Shown: piece by piece, positions 46,347 through 58,211 of the stretch
Layout: every line of letters starts with the position of its first letter
Numbering within the stretch: the stretch's first letter is position 1
NCBI GenBank assembly: GCA_038087015.1
Contig: JASBNA010000006.1
Span: 682,001 to 746,000, forward strand
Length of the DNA stretch: 64,000 nucleotides
DNA from: Cerrena zonata
Lineage: Eukaryota; Basidiomycota; Agaricomycetes; Polyporales; Cerrenaceae
Direction of reading: 5' to 3'
The notes under the pieces: generated by a model
The model's database searches: none
What the model was told of the DNA's origin: nothing
What the model saw: only the letters and a program-made list of their open reading frames with translations
Made by a program: the position numbers and the translations under genes

Positions 46347-48918
46347 ATGTTGCTCTACCAATATCTCCTCACGGGGGCTCTCGCCCTCGTGGGGGTCTTC
46401 AACTCCTTCATCCAATCCTCGGTCACTCTCTACAACTACTCCGCATTCGACCTCGTCTTCGAACTCCCCGTCTTGGCCTACTTCGTCGTTCGTCACGCAT
46501 CCCTCTCTGACTTCAACACTCCCATCGGCATCTTCTCCAACTCGGCCTCCGACCAATGCTCCTGGGGTATCCCTGGCTTGCTTGCTCTCCGCCCCGTCTC
46601 GCTCCCGCCATCGGTCATCCCTCGCACCACCCAAGCACTGGCCGCCTACCGACCTGAGGGCACTGGTCTTGCTTCAACTGGCACAGCGGGCGACAATGCA
46701 TCCTCCACCCCCTGCAGTCCGTGGGAGGATGAGGTGACAATCGACTTGTCGCTTCTCCCCATCGACTTTGTGTTGGAGAGACGGAAGCTCTGCACACGCC
46801 GGACCTGGTCCATGGCCGCCATGGTCTACTTCCTCAAGCTGTACCTCTCTCTCGCTGAGGCTGCACTTGTGCTGTTGGTAATCTACTTGGCTGACCAGGC
46901 AATCAACCACAGAGAGTTCGAACTCCAGGTTGACTTTTCGGAGCTCTTCCCAATGGCGACCGCAACCCAGTCTGACGTAAGTGATCCCGCCATGCACAGT
47001 GGAATATTGCTGACCCTGGCGTGCATAGGACCAGCCCAAGGATGTCGTTGTGGAGGCAACTGTCTGCATCGAGCGCATCCTGATGTCGGCTTCTGCAGTG
47101 ATGAACGACTCTAAGTCGTTCGACGATGCAGTCTTCCTTGATGCACGTTCCACCATGGACGACGTGGAGTCGCTCGACGAGACTGCATACTTCGGCATGC
47201 CCTCTGTTGAGAAAACACTCGTCGAACAGTCCATCGCCGTTGCACCTACGCCCAAGGACGACACGCCTGCAGGATCACCCATCCAGGAGCCAATCGACAC
47301 TTCTTCTGAACATGGTGAAGAGGAGCTTGATGCTGAGATTCCCTTCAGCGACTCGGAGTCGGACATAGACATCGCAGATATTGACTGGACCCAGCCCAAA
47401 TGGGCAGAGGTCATGGACAAGATCAGAGCGATTCGGGCCCAGTCTCCTTTGAGCTCTCCTGTTCTTGGCATGGACGCTGCTGTCTATGACATGTATCGTG
47501 ACCACCGAGATGATGACTATGTCACGGATGAGGATGTCTATAACACTGACGATGCCGTCTCCGACAGAGATGATGATGTCTACAACCCTTATGATGCTGC
47601 CTCTGACAGAGATGACCTCTCACCACCCCTCTCGCCAGCCTGTTCAGACATCAGTACGATCTCTATGGCAGAGGACTACGCTTGGGCTCCGAGACCGACT
47701 TCACCATTTCCTGACTCGTTCTGGGAGGAGCTTGACGCAGTTTACTTGCGGCCTTTGGACGACGGTCTCCTTGCCAAGTATTTCCCCAACTCTGAGTCAT
47801 CGTCTTCTGATATGGCACAGACTCCTGTGCTTGAGTATGCAGAGCCAACTGCGGAACACCAAGATCGGGACGACGTGAGTAACCCTTTGTGCAGTGTTGA
47901 CTGTGTCTAACCATATTCCTTGCAGACCCAACCTGAGTTGTACCACAATGACGCTCTTGCGACACTGGACGAGACGGACACCAGTGATGCTCCTGCTGCT
48001 GTGCCTTCCGAGCTAGACCTCTCGCCGCCCCTCTCACCAGCCAATTCAGAGATGAGTGCGGCCTCTATGCTATCTGACTGCGCTGTTCCTTCCGAATTGT
48101 CATGGGACGAAATCTCAGCAGCTGGCAAGGAATCTTCTTATGATGGCCTCCCCTCTGAGTATCTCCCCCCCTCTGAGTCTGCATCTTCGCTCTCTGATAT
48201 GGCAGAGGCCTCTGAGCTCCTCTATGCATGTCAAAGTGTGGAACAGCAGAATGAACACGATGTGAGTGACACTGCATGCTATCTCGACTCGGACTATTTC
48301 TAACCAACCTGTCTGCAGAGCCAAGCCGATGTCCCTGAAGCATTGGATATCATGGACGCCTCTCTCGATGTCCCTTCTCTCGAGTCTGTTGCTCAAACTC
48401 TCTTCGACCAGTCTATTCCTGCTGTACTCGAGCCCTCAGACGAAGTTCCTATCGAGGTGTCACCGGAAGCTAGCTTTCTTCCTACTCTCGAGTCCAAGGA
48501 TCCTCTCTTGACAGAAGAACGACCTCTGTTCTCTCTTGACTCTGCCATCTGTTCCTTCGACGACAGCCTACTTGAGCCTTCAGACAAGGCCTCCGCCGGC
48601 CCTATTGAGACACTACCAGAAGACAGCTCTCTTCCTACTGTCGAGTTCAAGGATTCGCTCTTGGCAGCAGAACGACCTCCGTTCTCTCTCGACTCTGCCC
48701 TCTGCTCCTTCGACAGCAACCTGAAGAATGAAGCTGCGCCATTCTCACCTGGCTGTGACAACTCTCTGCCTCTCGAAGACCTCGGCCTCACTGCCAAGAC
48801 GCTGCTCAACGAAGAGTTCCCTCTGGTGTCCAAGTCTCTGGACGAGCTGTCTTTTGGTCCGCTCTCTGCACCGTCGCTGCCCACACTCGCGGCGGCATCT
48901 GTCAAGCACGAGAAATGA
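46347..48918 (+). CDS. Acidic Ser/Pro-rich membrane protein built from phase-0, partly duplicated exons
   Basis: No named family recognised. Four exons (46347-46976, 47029-47874, 47926-48261, 48319-48918) give 803 residues; all are multiples of three and all introns are phase 0. Exon 1 is a membrane module: MLLYQYLLTGALALVGVFNS and FLKLYLSLAEAALVLLVIYL are hydrophobic spans. The other exons are acidic and Ser/Pro-rich, probably disordered. The end of exon 2 and exon 3 align: DLSPPLSPACSDIS with DLSPPLSPANSEMS, YFPNSESSSSDMA with YLPPSESASSLSDMAE, then EHQDRDD with QQNEHD at the exon ends. Exon 4 contains a twofold repeat of about 50 residues. Most likely a lineage-specific membrane protein with a long cytoplasmic or extracellular tail; no catalytic motif was seen. 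Confidence 0.65.
48430..48726 (+). repeat. Twofold coding repeat in exon 4
   Basis: Unit 1 starts EPSDEVPIEV (48430) and unit 2 EPSDKASAGP (about 48574). Both contain a LPT[LV]E[SF]KD block, then an ERP[LP]FSLDSA[IL]CSFD block. Offset is about 144-153 bp with a small insertion in unit 2. Confidence 0.75.
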
Positions 48919-49926
48919 CTCACCCGGTCTCCCCGCATACAACGGCACTAATACTAATTGCAACGGACGCCCCACGCTACATGAGATACTCTTTACTTAT
49001 ATCTTTGCTGGAACATGCCTACTTCCGAACCCAGTCTCCCGCTGACTGTCGTAGTAAGAAGGGTCTCATCTTGACCCGCCGGCGAACACGCCTACTTCCG
49101 AACCCGGTCTCCCAACGGATCGACCGCCGTAGTAAGAAGCACTCGAATACGCCCACCTCCGAACCCAGTCTCCCAATGGATCGACTGTCGTAGTAAGAAC
49201 TCAAGATGACCCTGGCACCAGCAAATGATGAACGAACGAGGCGGGGAACAATGGTAGGCCTCGTCTGAAAATACACTTCAGACTGCGAGGTGACGCTAGA
49301 CGCACCTCTCGCAAGACTATCGTTGCCCTCCCCGCAGGACCTCAACCTGGAATATGGATACGGACCTGCCTGGAATGAAACGAGATACCTGGACCTGATC
49401 TGATACTTTTTGACTTGCATTGGCTTTAGCCGTAGTGTAGTGAATTAGAGTAGATTGGTGTGTGGTAGAGTAGTTTCTTTCCTTGCGTGTGTACCGATTC
49501 CTGATGGTCACCTTTCTCATCCGCCCTTGTGGGCTTTTCTGATTCCTTATCCTCGAGATCTACTATCCGCTATATATACTACGACTCGAGTGTATCTATC
49601 TCTATATATTTCAATGTATCGTTTTCTTTCTATTCCCATATTGTGTGTTAGTCATTACACATGCATAACTTGTGAACATGATGGTTCCCTGAGGCTACCT
49701 CAATGGGGTTATTAATAACAGTACCGTTCAGTGGTCGCCCAATACTCTATGAGGTCCTACCTTTTGTGATCTAGTGTTGCAAACTCTTGCCCTTCCTGGG
49801 AGCGAAATGATGATGCCTATAGTTGGCGATAAATATTGTCAGGGTTGGCTAATGTGTTACCATACATGATGCCAAGAGGTCTATGCACCGTAACGAATAA
49901 TCATATTCTATGAACACATCCCTTGA
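48919..49926. other. Intergenic region with a threefold repeat
   Basis: The first 300 bp hold three copies of a 49-54 bp repeat (listed separately). The rest is A/T-rich with a short TA-rich tract near 49570-49620. No gene was recognised. Confidence 0.4.
49012..49199 (+). repeat. Three spaced copies of a 54-bp repeat
   Basis: Copies at 49012-49060, 49085-49138 and 49146-49199. Each has the core TTCCGAACCC, then GTCTCCC, and ends GTAGTAAGAA. The first copy lacks five bases in its middle. The spacers of 24 and 7 bp are unrelated. Confidence 0.85.
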
Positions 49927-52091
49927 TCAAATTGTGGGCCTGCGAGCAAGAGCCTCAGGGGTCTTAACAGGCACTTGCAACGGAACTGATTTGCTCTCGT
50001 AATGCGGCTTAATGAGTTGATTAGCCAATGCAGCCACACATGGACCGTTATCTTGCCAATCATCAGCGACACCTATTCACATATTTCAGTATTGTCGCGA
50101 TCAAGGGACCATAGACAAAACCCACCTCCGGGAGTATCTGCGTAGCTCCACCATTTCGCAGTCCAAAGGTGGCCTCTGCGAGAATAATATGAGCTTCGAT
50201 GTCTACCGTGTGCATCGTATACTTACCCAAATACAACTTTGTCACCACCGTTATACTAGAAGGGATAAATCAGAATATTGAAGTGGCTGAGTTAATGGAG
50301 ACAACTTACAGCGACATTGTTAACCCATGCATTAACACCGGCGCAGTTACCAGGGCCAGATGTTGGTGCAGGAGTCGTTGAAGTAGGCACGGTTGTTGGG
50401 GGAGGGGGTGCACTGGTTGGGGGAGTAGTAGGAACACTGGTAGGGGGCACACTGGTAGGAGGTACGCTGGTAGGAGGTACGCTGGTAGGTGGGACACTGG
50501 TGGTGGGAGGTGCACTCGTCGGAGGAGGGGCAGGAGCAGCTGTACCGTTCCTAAGAACGTTCTTAATTGCTGCATCATAGCGGTTGTTTGCTGTTGGTTG
50601 ATAATAATAAGCAAATCAACAAACATCTATATCGTTTAAATATCAAATACGAACCGAAAGCTTGACTAGCGTCCCACATCATAACGCCTCCGAACGAGGA
50701 GAACATGGACCGCGTCTGTTGGATAATGTTGGTGAAAGTAGCAACGTCCACATATCCGCTACCGGCAGCGGATGGAGCAGCAGGAGCTCCAATGTATATC
50801 TTGACGTTCTTGTTGGGGGAGGTATTCTTTGCCCAGTTGTCCCTAATTAAAAATATCAGATTGCAGCCGTCTGGTTCCAGATCTTTCCACGCACCAGTCA
50901 GCAAAGTTCCAGGCGTTAGGGTTGTTGAAGTTAGTGAGGCCGCAGAAGTTGTTATCTAAGCGATAAACGATGAGCCACGGGCACAGAGTTACGAGAGACT
51001 TTTCGAGATGCTCACAGAACTGAACATAAATAGCATCGAAGCCTACGGCATTGATGACACTGCAAGGTTTGAGTAATTATTCTTCGTGGGAGATGAAGTC
51101 AAACTCACCTTCCAAGCCATGCATCGGGGAAAGGACATTGTGGTGCTGCGGTGATGTAGTAGCTACAAGACAATGGTAAGGTTCCGAAAGATCTGCGTAG
51201 TAAAGGACATACTTCTTGTTCCCGCTGTTCATAAGAGTACGGAGCCGGTTAACGAAGACTTCGAAATGTGCCGTAGAACCACCTTCGATATCTAAATCGA
51301 TACTGATAGTGGTGTCAGCTGGGTCGAATTGAGCCGATGTTTCTACAACCTACCCATCGAGAACGGCATTGCCGAATGGCCGAGTGGAGCTGGACCCTCC
51401 CAAGAAGAGGTTCCAGAGAGTATCAGCGAAGCCGGATGCTTGTGAATCGGAAGTGAATCCTGCGGCACCAGTAGCACCACCGAGACTGAGGGTGACAATT
51501 TTACCCTTTGACTGGCATGTCTGAATGTCGGATGCAAGGAAGCCACAATTGGGCAGTTGCGAGCCTGGGAATACAGGGTCATCGTTTACATTGCAAATCT
51601 GTAATGTGTCAGGCACTGAGACAACGCGGTTCTTCGAACTTCTATGAAAGGTTTCAAACTGACATTGGATAAATCGATTGAAGGAAGTCCTCCAGCTCCG
51701 AAGAAGACGTTCATGAACGCCACAGGGAATGCATCAATGGAGTCATCCTGTTAGAACATTCAGGGCATGTCGTGTAATCAGGAGAAAATACTCGTACCTG
51801 GCAGTATGTTGCTAGGGATTTCTGGAAGTTTGCGGTGTCACTGTGAGTAGCACCGTAGGAGTTCTGACCCCAATAGCTGGATACACGAAGGTAAACTTAA
51901 ATTCAAACCAGAGCGTAACTAACGTACACAGCGAGCTGCAAGAAATATACTATGTTAGAACAAGTACATATACATACGAGTTATTGTAAGCCACGTACAT
52001 TGTCAGATCTTGAGTTATCGAAGCCTAAAACAGTAGTAGCTGAGTAGGAAAGGATGGTCGTAAGAAGAGCAAGATAAGACTGTGAGATCAT
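49927..52091 (-). CDS. Secreted GH18 class III-type chitinase with C-terminal chitin-binding module
   Basis: The enzyme cleaves beta-1,4-linked GlcNAc chains. The start [20 protein letters not shown] is a signal peptide, then [20 protein letters not shown], typical of the plant/fungal class III GH18 fold. The motif SLGGATG precedes the catalytic signature, assembled over an intron as LDGVDLDIEGG (DxxDxDxE), whose last Glu is the proton donor. Then [26 protein letters not shown] and [12 protein letters not shown] complete the barrel. A linker of PPTSVPPTS repeats follows, then a CBM5/12-type module: [43 protein letters not shown] final tail ends ALARRPTI with TGA at 49927-49929. About twelve short introns. 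Catalytic residues are intact. Confidence 0.92.
50425..50515 (-). repeat. 15-bp minisatellite encoding the chitinase linker
   Basis: About five tandem 15-bp units of the form GGTAGGAGGTACGCT on the plus strand encode the repeating PPTSV peptide on the minus strand. Confidence 0.85.
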
Positions 52092-52145
52092 GATGTCGTA
52101 GAGTGAGTGGGGGCTCGACTTGATTGACATAGAAACTTACAGATG

Positions 52146-52152
52146 TTTTATA
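52146..52152 (-). promoter_or_regulatory. TATA box of the chitinase gene
   Basis: On the minus strand TATAAAA lies 55 bp upstream of the ATG at 52091. Confidence 0.55.
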
Positions 52153-53526
52153 CGACTTCGTGGCGTATTGACCCCTAAGAAGCCTATAAACCTTTGCAGG
52201 CACCGATGCATGGTTGTATGAGATGATGACCAACTCGCATGTGGTCTCCATTCCCTTTACGGAGCCTTCATCGCGAGGAACATTGGTCAACGGGGCAACA
52301 ACGATAGTTCATCGATCCATTTGGGTCCCATTATCGAGAAGTGCCAACGGCTGTCGATACAAAGGACCACATGAATCATAATAGAAGAATCATTGACGGC
52401 GACCGAGAGAAAATCCAGAAGGTATACCAAAACTGATGATAACGCACGACGCTAGTTCACAGGCGAACACATGTGGAAAGCTCACTGAAGCTACCGAGGC
52501 CATCTGAGAAGACCACCGTTTGTGAGGTCCAGCTGGTTACATCAGGTATTGGATTTCGGGTCGTTTGACCGAGAATCATAATCATGCGATAAGACCAATA
52601 ACGAGTCGTGACCTTTGGGGATGAAATGCTTTCAGATGACGAGGATCATATGCTAAACATAAACATACACGCACCTCTGCCTCTTGGCAACATAGTGATG
52701 TATATGATCGCTCTGTTTTTGTGAACAAGGTATCAAGTAGTATCAATAAATATATATCACGGATAGGATTTGAGTAGAATGAAGATAGGTGCGAAGCTAC
52801 TGTGATAGACTTGAGCACAAGGCATAAGTGGCGATCAACCTATAGTTAGGTTTTCGTGACGAGCATACGATACTAGGAGCATGTGATGACTGTGCGAAAT
52901 CGAAGTTTTTCCTATGATACTGGGGACAAAGGTTAGTATAAACGGCACCGTGATTCATCTTTCATTCCATCGTCAATATCGCAGGTCAAATCACCAGGGT
53001 ATTTTCCAATACCAACCTTGTGTTGAAAGTCCGTCCGAGGCATTATGATAGGGTCGACTTGAGTTTGGGCTGTGGAAGCTAGGGACGACTCCGAGCACAG
53101 TGCTTATCGCACCTCTCCACGGGGATACAGGAATTCTTTGCGATAGTAGACGCATTCATTCCAGGAAGCAGAACCGCAGCATGAAGCAAAGACAGAAGAG
53201 GATATGGATGCGATTGGAAATGCGAGCCTTCGTGACCAGACTCTCTCTGACGTAGGTGTCAAATATTGCTGTAATGGGTGGCTAAGGTGCGATTCGACGA
53301 AGACACGCAAACAGAAGTTCCAAGTATACAGTTCAGATAAAGTGCGATACGAGTTTCGAAGCAACACGATGCCGGTTACCCACCCGAAATTCGAAATATT
53401 TGATTTATGACCAAATATAGAAAGACAGGCACGCATAATTTGGAGTTGAATGGGGAAGTCTCGGAGTACGACAGCAGAACGGAGCCGTATATGGACATAA
53501 ACTAACAGGCATGACACTGTACAACA
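52153..53526. other. Gene-free region between chitinase and WD40 genes
   Basis: About 1.4 kb with several open frames of 70-140 codons but no recognisable domain, signal peptide or splice pattern. It should contain the chitinase upstream regulatory region. Confidence 0.35.
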
Positions 53527-56500
53527 CTAGCCTACTGTACCAAGTCCCCGGGCATCCTCATAATCTTCATCTAAAGCTAAACTTAGCCTAGGATTAGTTT
53601 GCTGCTCAACACTGAGTCCCGAGGTCGACTCGGCGATGTCCTTTAATCCTGAAGGCTGCGGAAGTACCCTCCTAGGGTGTTCGCCAATATCAGCTTTATA
53701 AATTTTAGCAGATGATATCTCTGGTGCGGCTAAAATGGTCACTGCTCCATCGACACTCCCTGCGGCGAACATCAAAGATTCATAACCCTGATTCCAAGCA
53801 AAGCAGGTAGTTTCACAGCTGCCTTCTTGAGTCACACCTTGGTAAAGGAGTTGAGCTGAGTTGCGATCCCAGATATGGACCTCGTTTCCTATGAGATTTC
53901 GTCACTAGACTGAAGTGGAGAGGACGGGATCAAATATACCTTTGCCAACACTAATGACCAGTCGTTCGTCTTTGCCTCCGAACTGGCAGGTCCCCGCTAT
54001 AGCCAATGGCGCTTTCGAGTTAGGCATGTATGTTTGTCGTAGAATAAGACGGGTGCAATTGCTATCATGCACATCTGGACTCTCCAGCTCCCATAACTGC
54101 GGAGGCGACTGTGATCCACATTAATAAATTGTTTGAGGTGTATCCTAGAGCAATTTCACCTGGTCCTCGTAGGTAACTAGAGCAACCTGCTTCCTTTTTG
54201 ACATCTTGATATTGCCAATGTCGCGGAGAACGGGAGCCCGGCTAGAAAAACGTGTCAATTTGAGATTGAAAAATAACCGGAGAAGACAACTGAACGTACG
54301 CTTCGACCTCTCTAGTCCCCAAATTGTACACTTAACAAATGTTAGTACGGTTGCTCCCACCCTCTGGCAGACTTGAAATGGAAGCATACCAAAGATTTGT
54401 TTCTCAGACCGTGACTTATCAGGATGTATACCTCCTGGTGCTAGTAAAGTCCCAACACACAATGCACGAGTCCCATCGGGTGTGATCGTTGCCCTCCGAA
54501 TTTGAATATCATCTAGAACATATGTATTCGTGGCCTGAAAAAAAATAGGTAACTGAAAACGTCCCCCAAAGATGTTCCACTCACGTTCCCGTTTAAATCG
54601 AGCCTATTGAGTGCACCATTCTCAACGGACAGCAGAGCTGCGGAGGTTATTTTGGTACATGATTTCGATCAAAAGAGAGAGAGCGATTCTCACCTTCCCC
54701 TCGAGGGAACCAAGATATAGATTGCACAGATGCCTTTCTGTCGACTGTCTTCCTACAGACACCATCCTATACGCAAAACCCCCCACGTCAGTTTCTAACA
54801 CGGAAGTAGACCAATGACCACAATAATAACCTCGTCCCACAATTTAAACCCACGCTGCAGCCTGGTCAGTAACATATGTCCAGTTGGGGACCTGCCGATT
54901 ACTCTCGTCAAGCCTATTTCTCTATGCAGTCAAGTGTAGAACACATACCACGACAGTGCACCTATGAAACCATTAGGATGGGCCAACACACGATGGGGTT
55001 CAAATGATGTCTGAAAGAGTGTAAATGGTGCGCAATACATTTTAGGAAGGGAGCTTACCCCAACTTTGTAGATAGTCGCAGTATGGTCCCAGCTACAGTA
55101 AGAGATCGTGTTCGTTTGCTTAGTCTCTGAGACAGGAAAAGAACATACCTAGCCGTTGCCAGCATCCGTCCATCGGGAGAGAATTGAAGGTCACGTATCA
55201 ACGCCTGATGGATGTTCAAGGTCTCCGATACCTTCAAGTCTCTCAGTGCCGAACTCATATGTGCGACCCTCATCGGCGGAGTTCTCATTGGAGGTTGAAC
55301 GTCTTTCACGCTGTCCGGACCTAGAGGTAAGTTGTGCTTTAGTTATGTCTTAAAAAGCGAATTGATATCAGAGAAAGAATCATACCATAGCTTTGAACTG
55401 CATTATGCCACCGCCGTCTTGCTATAGAGTTGGGCAATGGCGGTACAGGAGTGAGAGGCCTCAGAGACACAGGAACCGGAGCGAGGGAAGCAACAGCCAG
55501 TTGACTATGACTTCCGTGAGTCTGACTGCCAGTTCCTGAGAATGAGATGTTTATACTCGGAAGCGTAGTCTGGCGAGCCAAAGAAAAGGATCTAGAAATG
55601 CGGGGCGAATGCACGGAGGCCACTGATGGTGCTTCGACATCGACCTGAATTTCCTCATCGATTTCTGCTGATTGGACTTTCGAACACAAAGTCTCGAGGA
55701 ATTTGATGAAGCTTTGCAGTCCTCTCAACACTAGTCTACGAACTGTGTCCTTCTGTATACGCATGAGCCAAGTGATCCCAGGCACGAACGAAAAGGTGAT
55801 TCCTGATTCAGATAATGAATCCGCTAGCCATTTTTGTCCGTTGTGAGTATGAAATACCCATCGCTCTGATAGGAACCAGGCCGAAACCGCAAGCAAACCA
55901 AAGCAGCTAAACCCAGAAAGCACAGTGGTAATAATGGAAGTGATAGGGTTCTAACCGTAGTCCAAAGGTCAGGCTGAGGTGTGCACTAACGAAGCTAAAT
56001 CACGCTGACTCACCTGGTTCGAAGAGAACGTGAATAAAACAAGACCCGCCGAGAAACATGCAACGGCTAATACGAGGAAAAGTAAAGGTGACCGTTCGAT
56101 CCAGAACAGGACCCATCCTGGTACTCGATGATTTGGGGAACGGCTGATACATAGGGTATGAGCAACGGCAAATCGAACTAACTGCAGAAAAAACTTACTA
56201 CATTGCTTGCTTCCATGTCAGCCCTAGCAAGCTGTTGACAGCCTGCGCCAATACTGAATACTAGAGACATGAACCAGAATCCATTAACACTATCGCCAAG
56301 AGGTGTCCCAACGTCCTCGAATGAAAACTGAAGAGTCGTGACCGTGACTCCAGAGAAGAGAGTGGCAACGGTAGAAAGGTTTAATAGGTTGGCAGCGACG
56401 TGTTTCTGCGTGAAAAGAATGGTAGGAACGCCTATGCATGCATTTAAATGATTATTGTTATCCTGTTTAGCGTGCTTGACTCAGTATTACGCACCATTCT

Positions 56501-57811
56501 CGATGAAGAGTCGGATAGCAGAAGCGATATGCTGAAGATGTTCTCCGAGATCGCTTGAGATATCGTGGATGTATTGTCTGACAGCGGGATATTGGAATTG
56601 GCCTATGCGAGTAGTAGTTCAAAGAGAAAGATGATCAAATTATTCAACAACAACCTACCTGCATAGGCTTTCAGGCAAGATGCCCAATACTATAGAATAT
56701 AGTCAACATCGATGAAAGTTACAGGCGGCGAGGTAATCAGGATACTGACGGTTAGATCTTGTTCACAGGAAAATATCGCAGCGTTCATGTTCTCATCAGT
56801 AAACTCCGGGAACTCATTCAAGCAGTGGAGGAAGATATTGATATCTGCGGCGAAACTCTGCAACTCGTTAGGCAGCTCGTCAATTTCAAGAGCCTGCACA
56901 ACGGTGTGAGTGATGGGATGCAACAGTGCAGCAGTACGCGCATTGTTACGTGAAGACTGAGACCTGTGAAGATTGGGGGAGTCCAGAGAGACGTTTTTTA
57001 CTTTACGAGGGAAAAGGTTGGCGGCATTCTCTCGGAAAAGGAAGAGAATATTGGCGAGCCGGTCACGTAGGTGAAACGAAGAAGATAGTATGCGGGCTGA
57101 ACTACCTAGTTTTCTCACCGAGTTGCGAAAGTGGCGAAGCTGCATTTAGGAATTTAACGAACCGACATTCGAAGCAGGAAGACGGTGACATACCTCCCGG
57201 TCTAAAGTGGTAAGCTGCCTACAAAAAAAGCTAGTCAGCGAAAAGACTCTTACAAATATTGTAACCTGTGACCACAAACTTTTCAACCTTGTTGAACGCA
57301 GCTGCCCCAGCATCTTGCAGCTCCTGATCGGCGATAGCTGTAGCGGCGTTAAGTAGGCTCATAACATCAGGATATGCCCCCGTCCTAGGTATTGGCTATG
57401 CAAACGTACGAATATCGCTGTCATTGTCGAACGGTGTACGAGGCTCAGGTGCTGATCAGGGAACGGGTTAGATGAAGAATATCCAATAACTTGCCCCAAG
57501 GAGCGCGTACGTCGGTTCTGGGCCTCCTTCTCCCTTGCTATATTCTGCAGTTCATCACGAAGCAGTATTAACAAATGTCTTGCCCTCCGTCTACGTTCTG
57601 GATCGCCTTCATTTGTAGAAAGCGGTGTAGACACACCAGAACCAGGTACATGAGATTCTGGTTGGAGGGATTCTAGTAGAAATGCGAAAGCGTGTTAGAG
57701 ATAGCACCGCGGCCATCAGTGACGTCTGTATGATCAGACCAATGAGCACGTACGTTCGGATGCAAATGCATTGCCAACTAAATCTGAGGTACCGTTCAAC
57801 AGCCCCTCCAT
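53527..57811 (-). CDS. Membrane-anchored WD40-repeat protein
   Basis: The proposed start (57811) gives MEGLLNGTSDLVGNAFASE. A long N-terminal part is helical (GDPERRRRARHLLILLRDEL). The middle holds three or four membrane segments: LNLSTVATLFSGVTVTTLQF, SPLLFLVLAVACFSAGLVLF and VLSGFSCFGLLAVSAWFL. These resemble a membrane module I know from Agaricomycete WD40-like proteins. After a Ser/Pro-rich linker (LAPVPVSLRPLTPVPPLP) the C-terminal half carries WD40-type repeats, for example RDLQFSPDGRMLATA with a following WDH, ALSWSPTGHMLLT, ATITPDGTRALCVG, RLVISVGKGNEVHIWDRNS and LMFAAGSVDGAVTILAAPE, about six or seven in total. More than 20 short introns make exact joins uncertain. Probably a scaffold at an internal membrane. 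Confidence 0.72.
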
Positions 57812-58211
57812 CGCAGTCGATTATGGAGTGAAAAGACGGTGAAAAGACGAGTTTAAGGGCTGTTAGAAGTCAGGACATGGTTTACCGTAATTTAATCCAG
57901 GAGCCAGTCCAATGGTATGGCAATAGCGCTTGAAGAAGCTTTAGACATCTGCTCGCAATCGGATAGCTATCATGGATCAACCTGGAATTGGATGCGTTTA
58001 CATAAAACGGTATGTATTTGTTTCCAGCAAAGCATACTGATGTGGTTTGAGAGCAAAGTGTGTGGAAATTGGTCTTGACCATTCCCTGAGGCTATTACCG
58101 AAGTTGGTAGGCGCCTAAGTTCGTGATCATCTTGGTCTTTCACCACCGATATACTCGAACACGCACATCTTTACCTACATCTCCACCTTCGTCTCATTGC
58201 TTTATAACATA
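57812..58211. promoter_or_regulatory. Bidirectional promoter, 400 bp
   Basis: The WD40 gene and the C3HC zinc-finger gene start divergently from this interval. No TATA box is obvious on either side. A CT-rich tract precedes the rightward ATG (58150-58200). Confidence 0.4.

Noticed and set aside
48393..48938. 181-codon minus-strand open frame
   Set aside because: It is antisense to exon 4 of the acidic membrane protein; the internal repeat keeps the shadow frame open.
53104..53517. 137-codon minus-strand frame downstream of the WD40 gene
   Set aside because: It lies after the WD40 stop codon, with no motif or start context; probably 3' flank.
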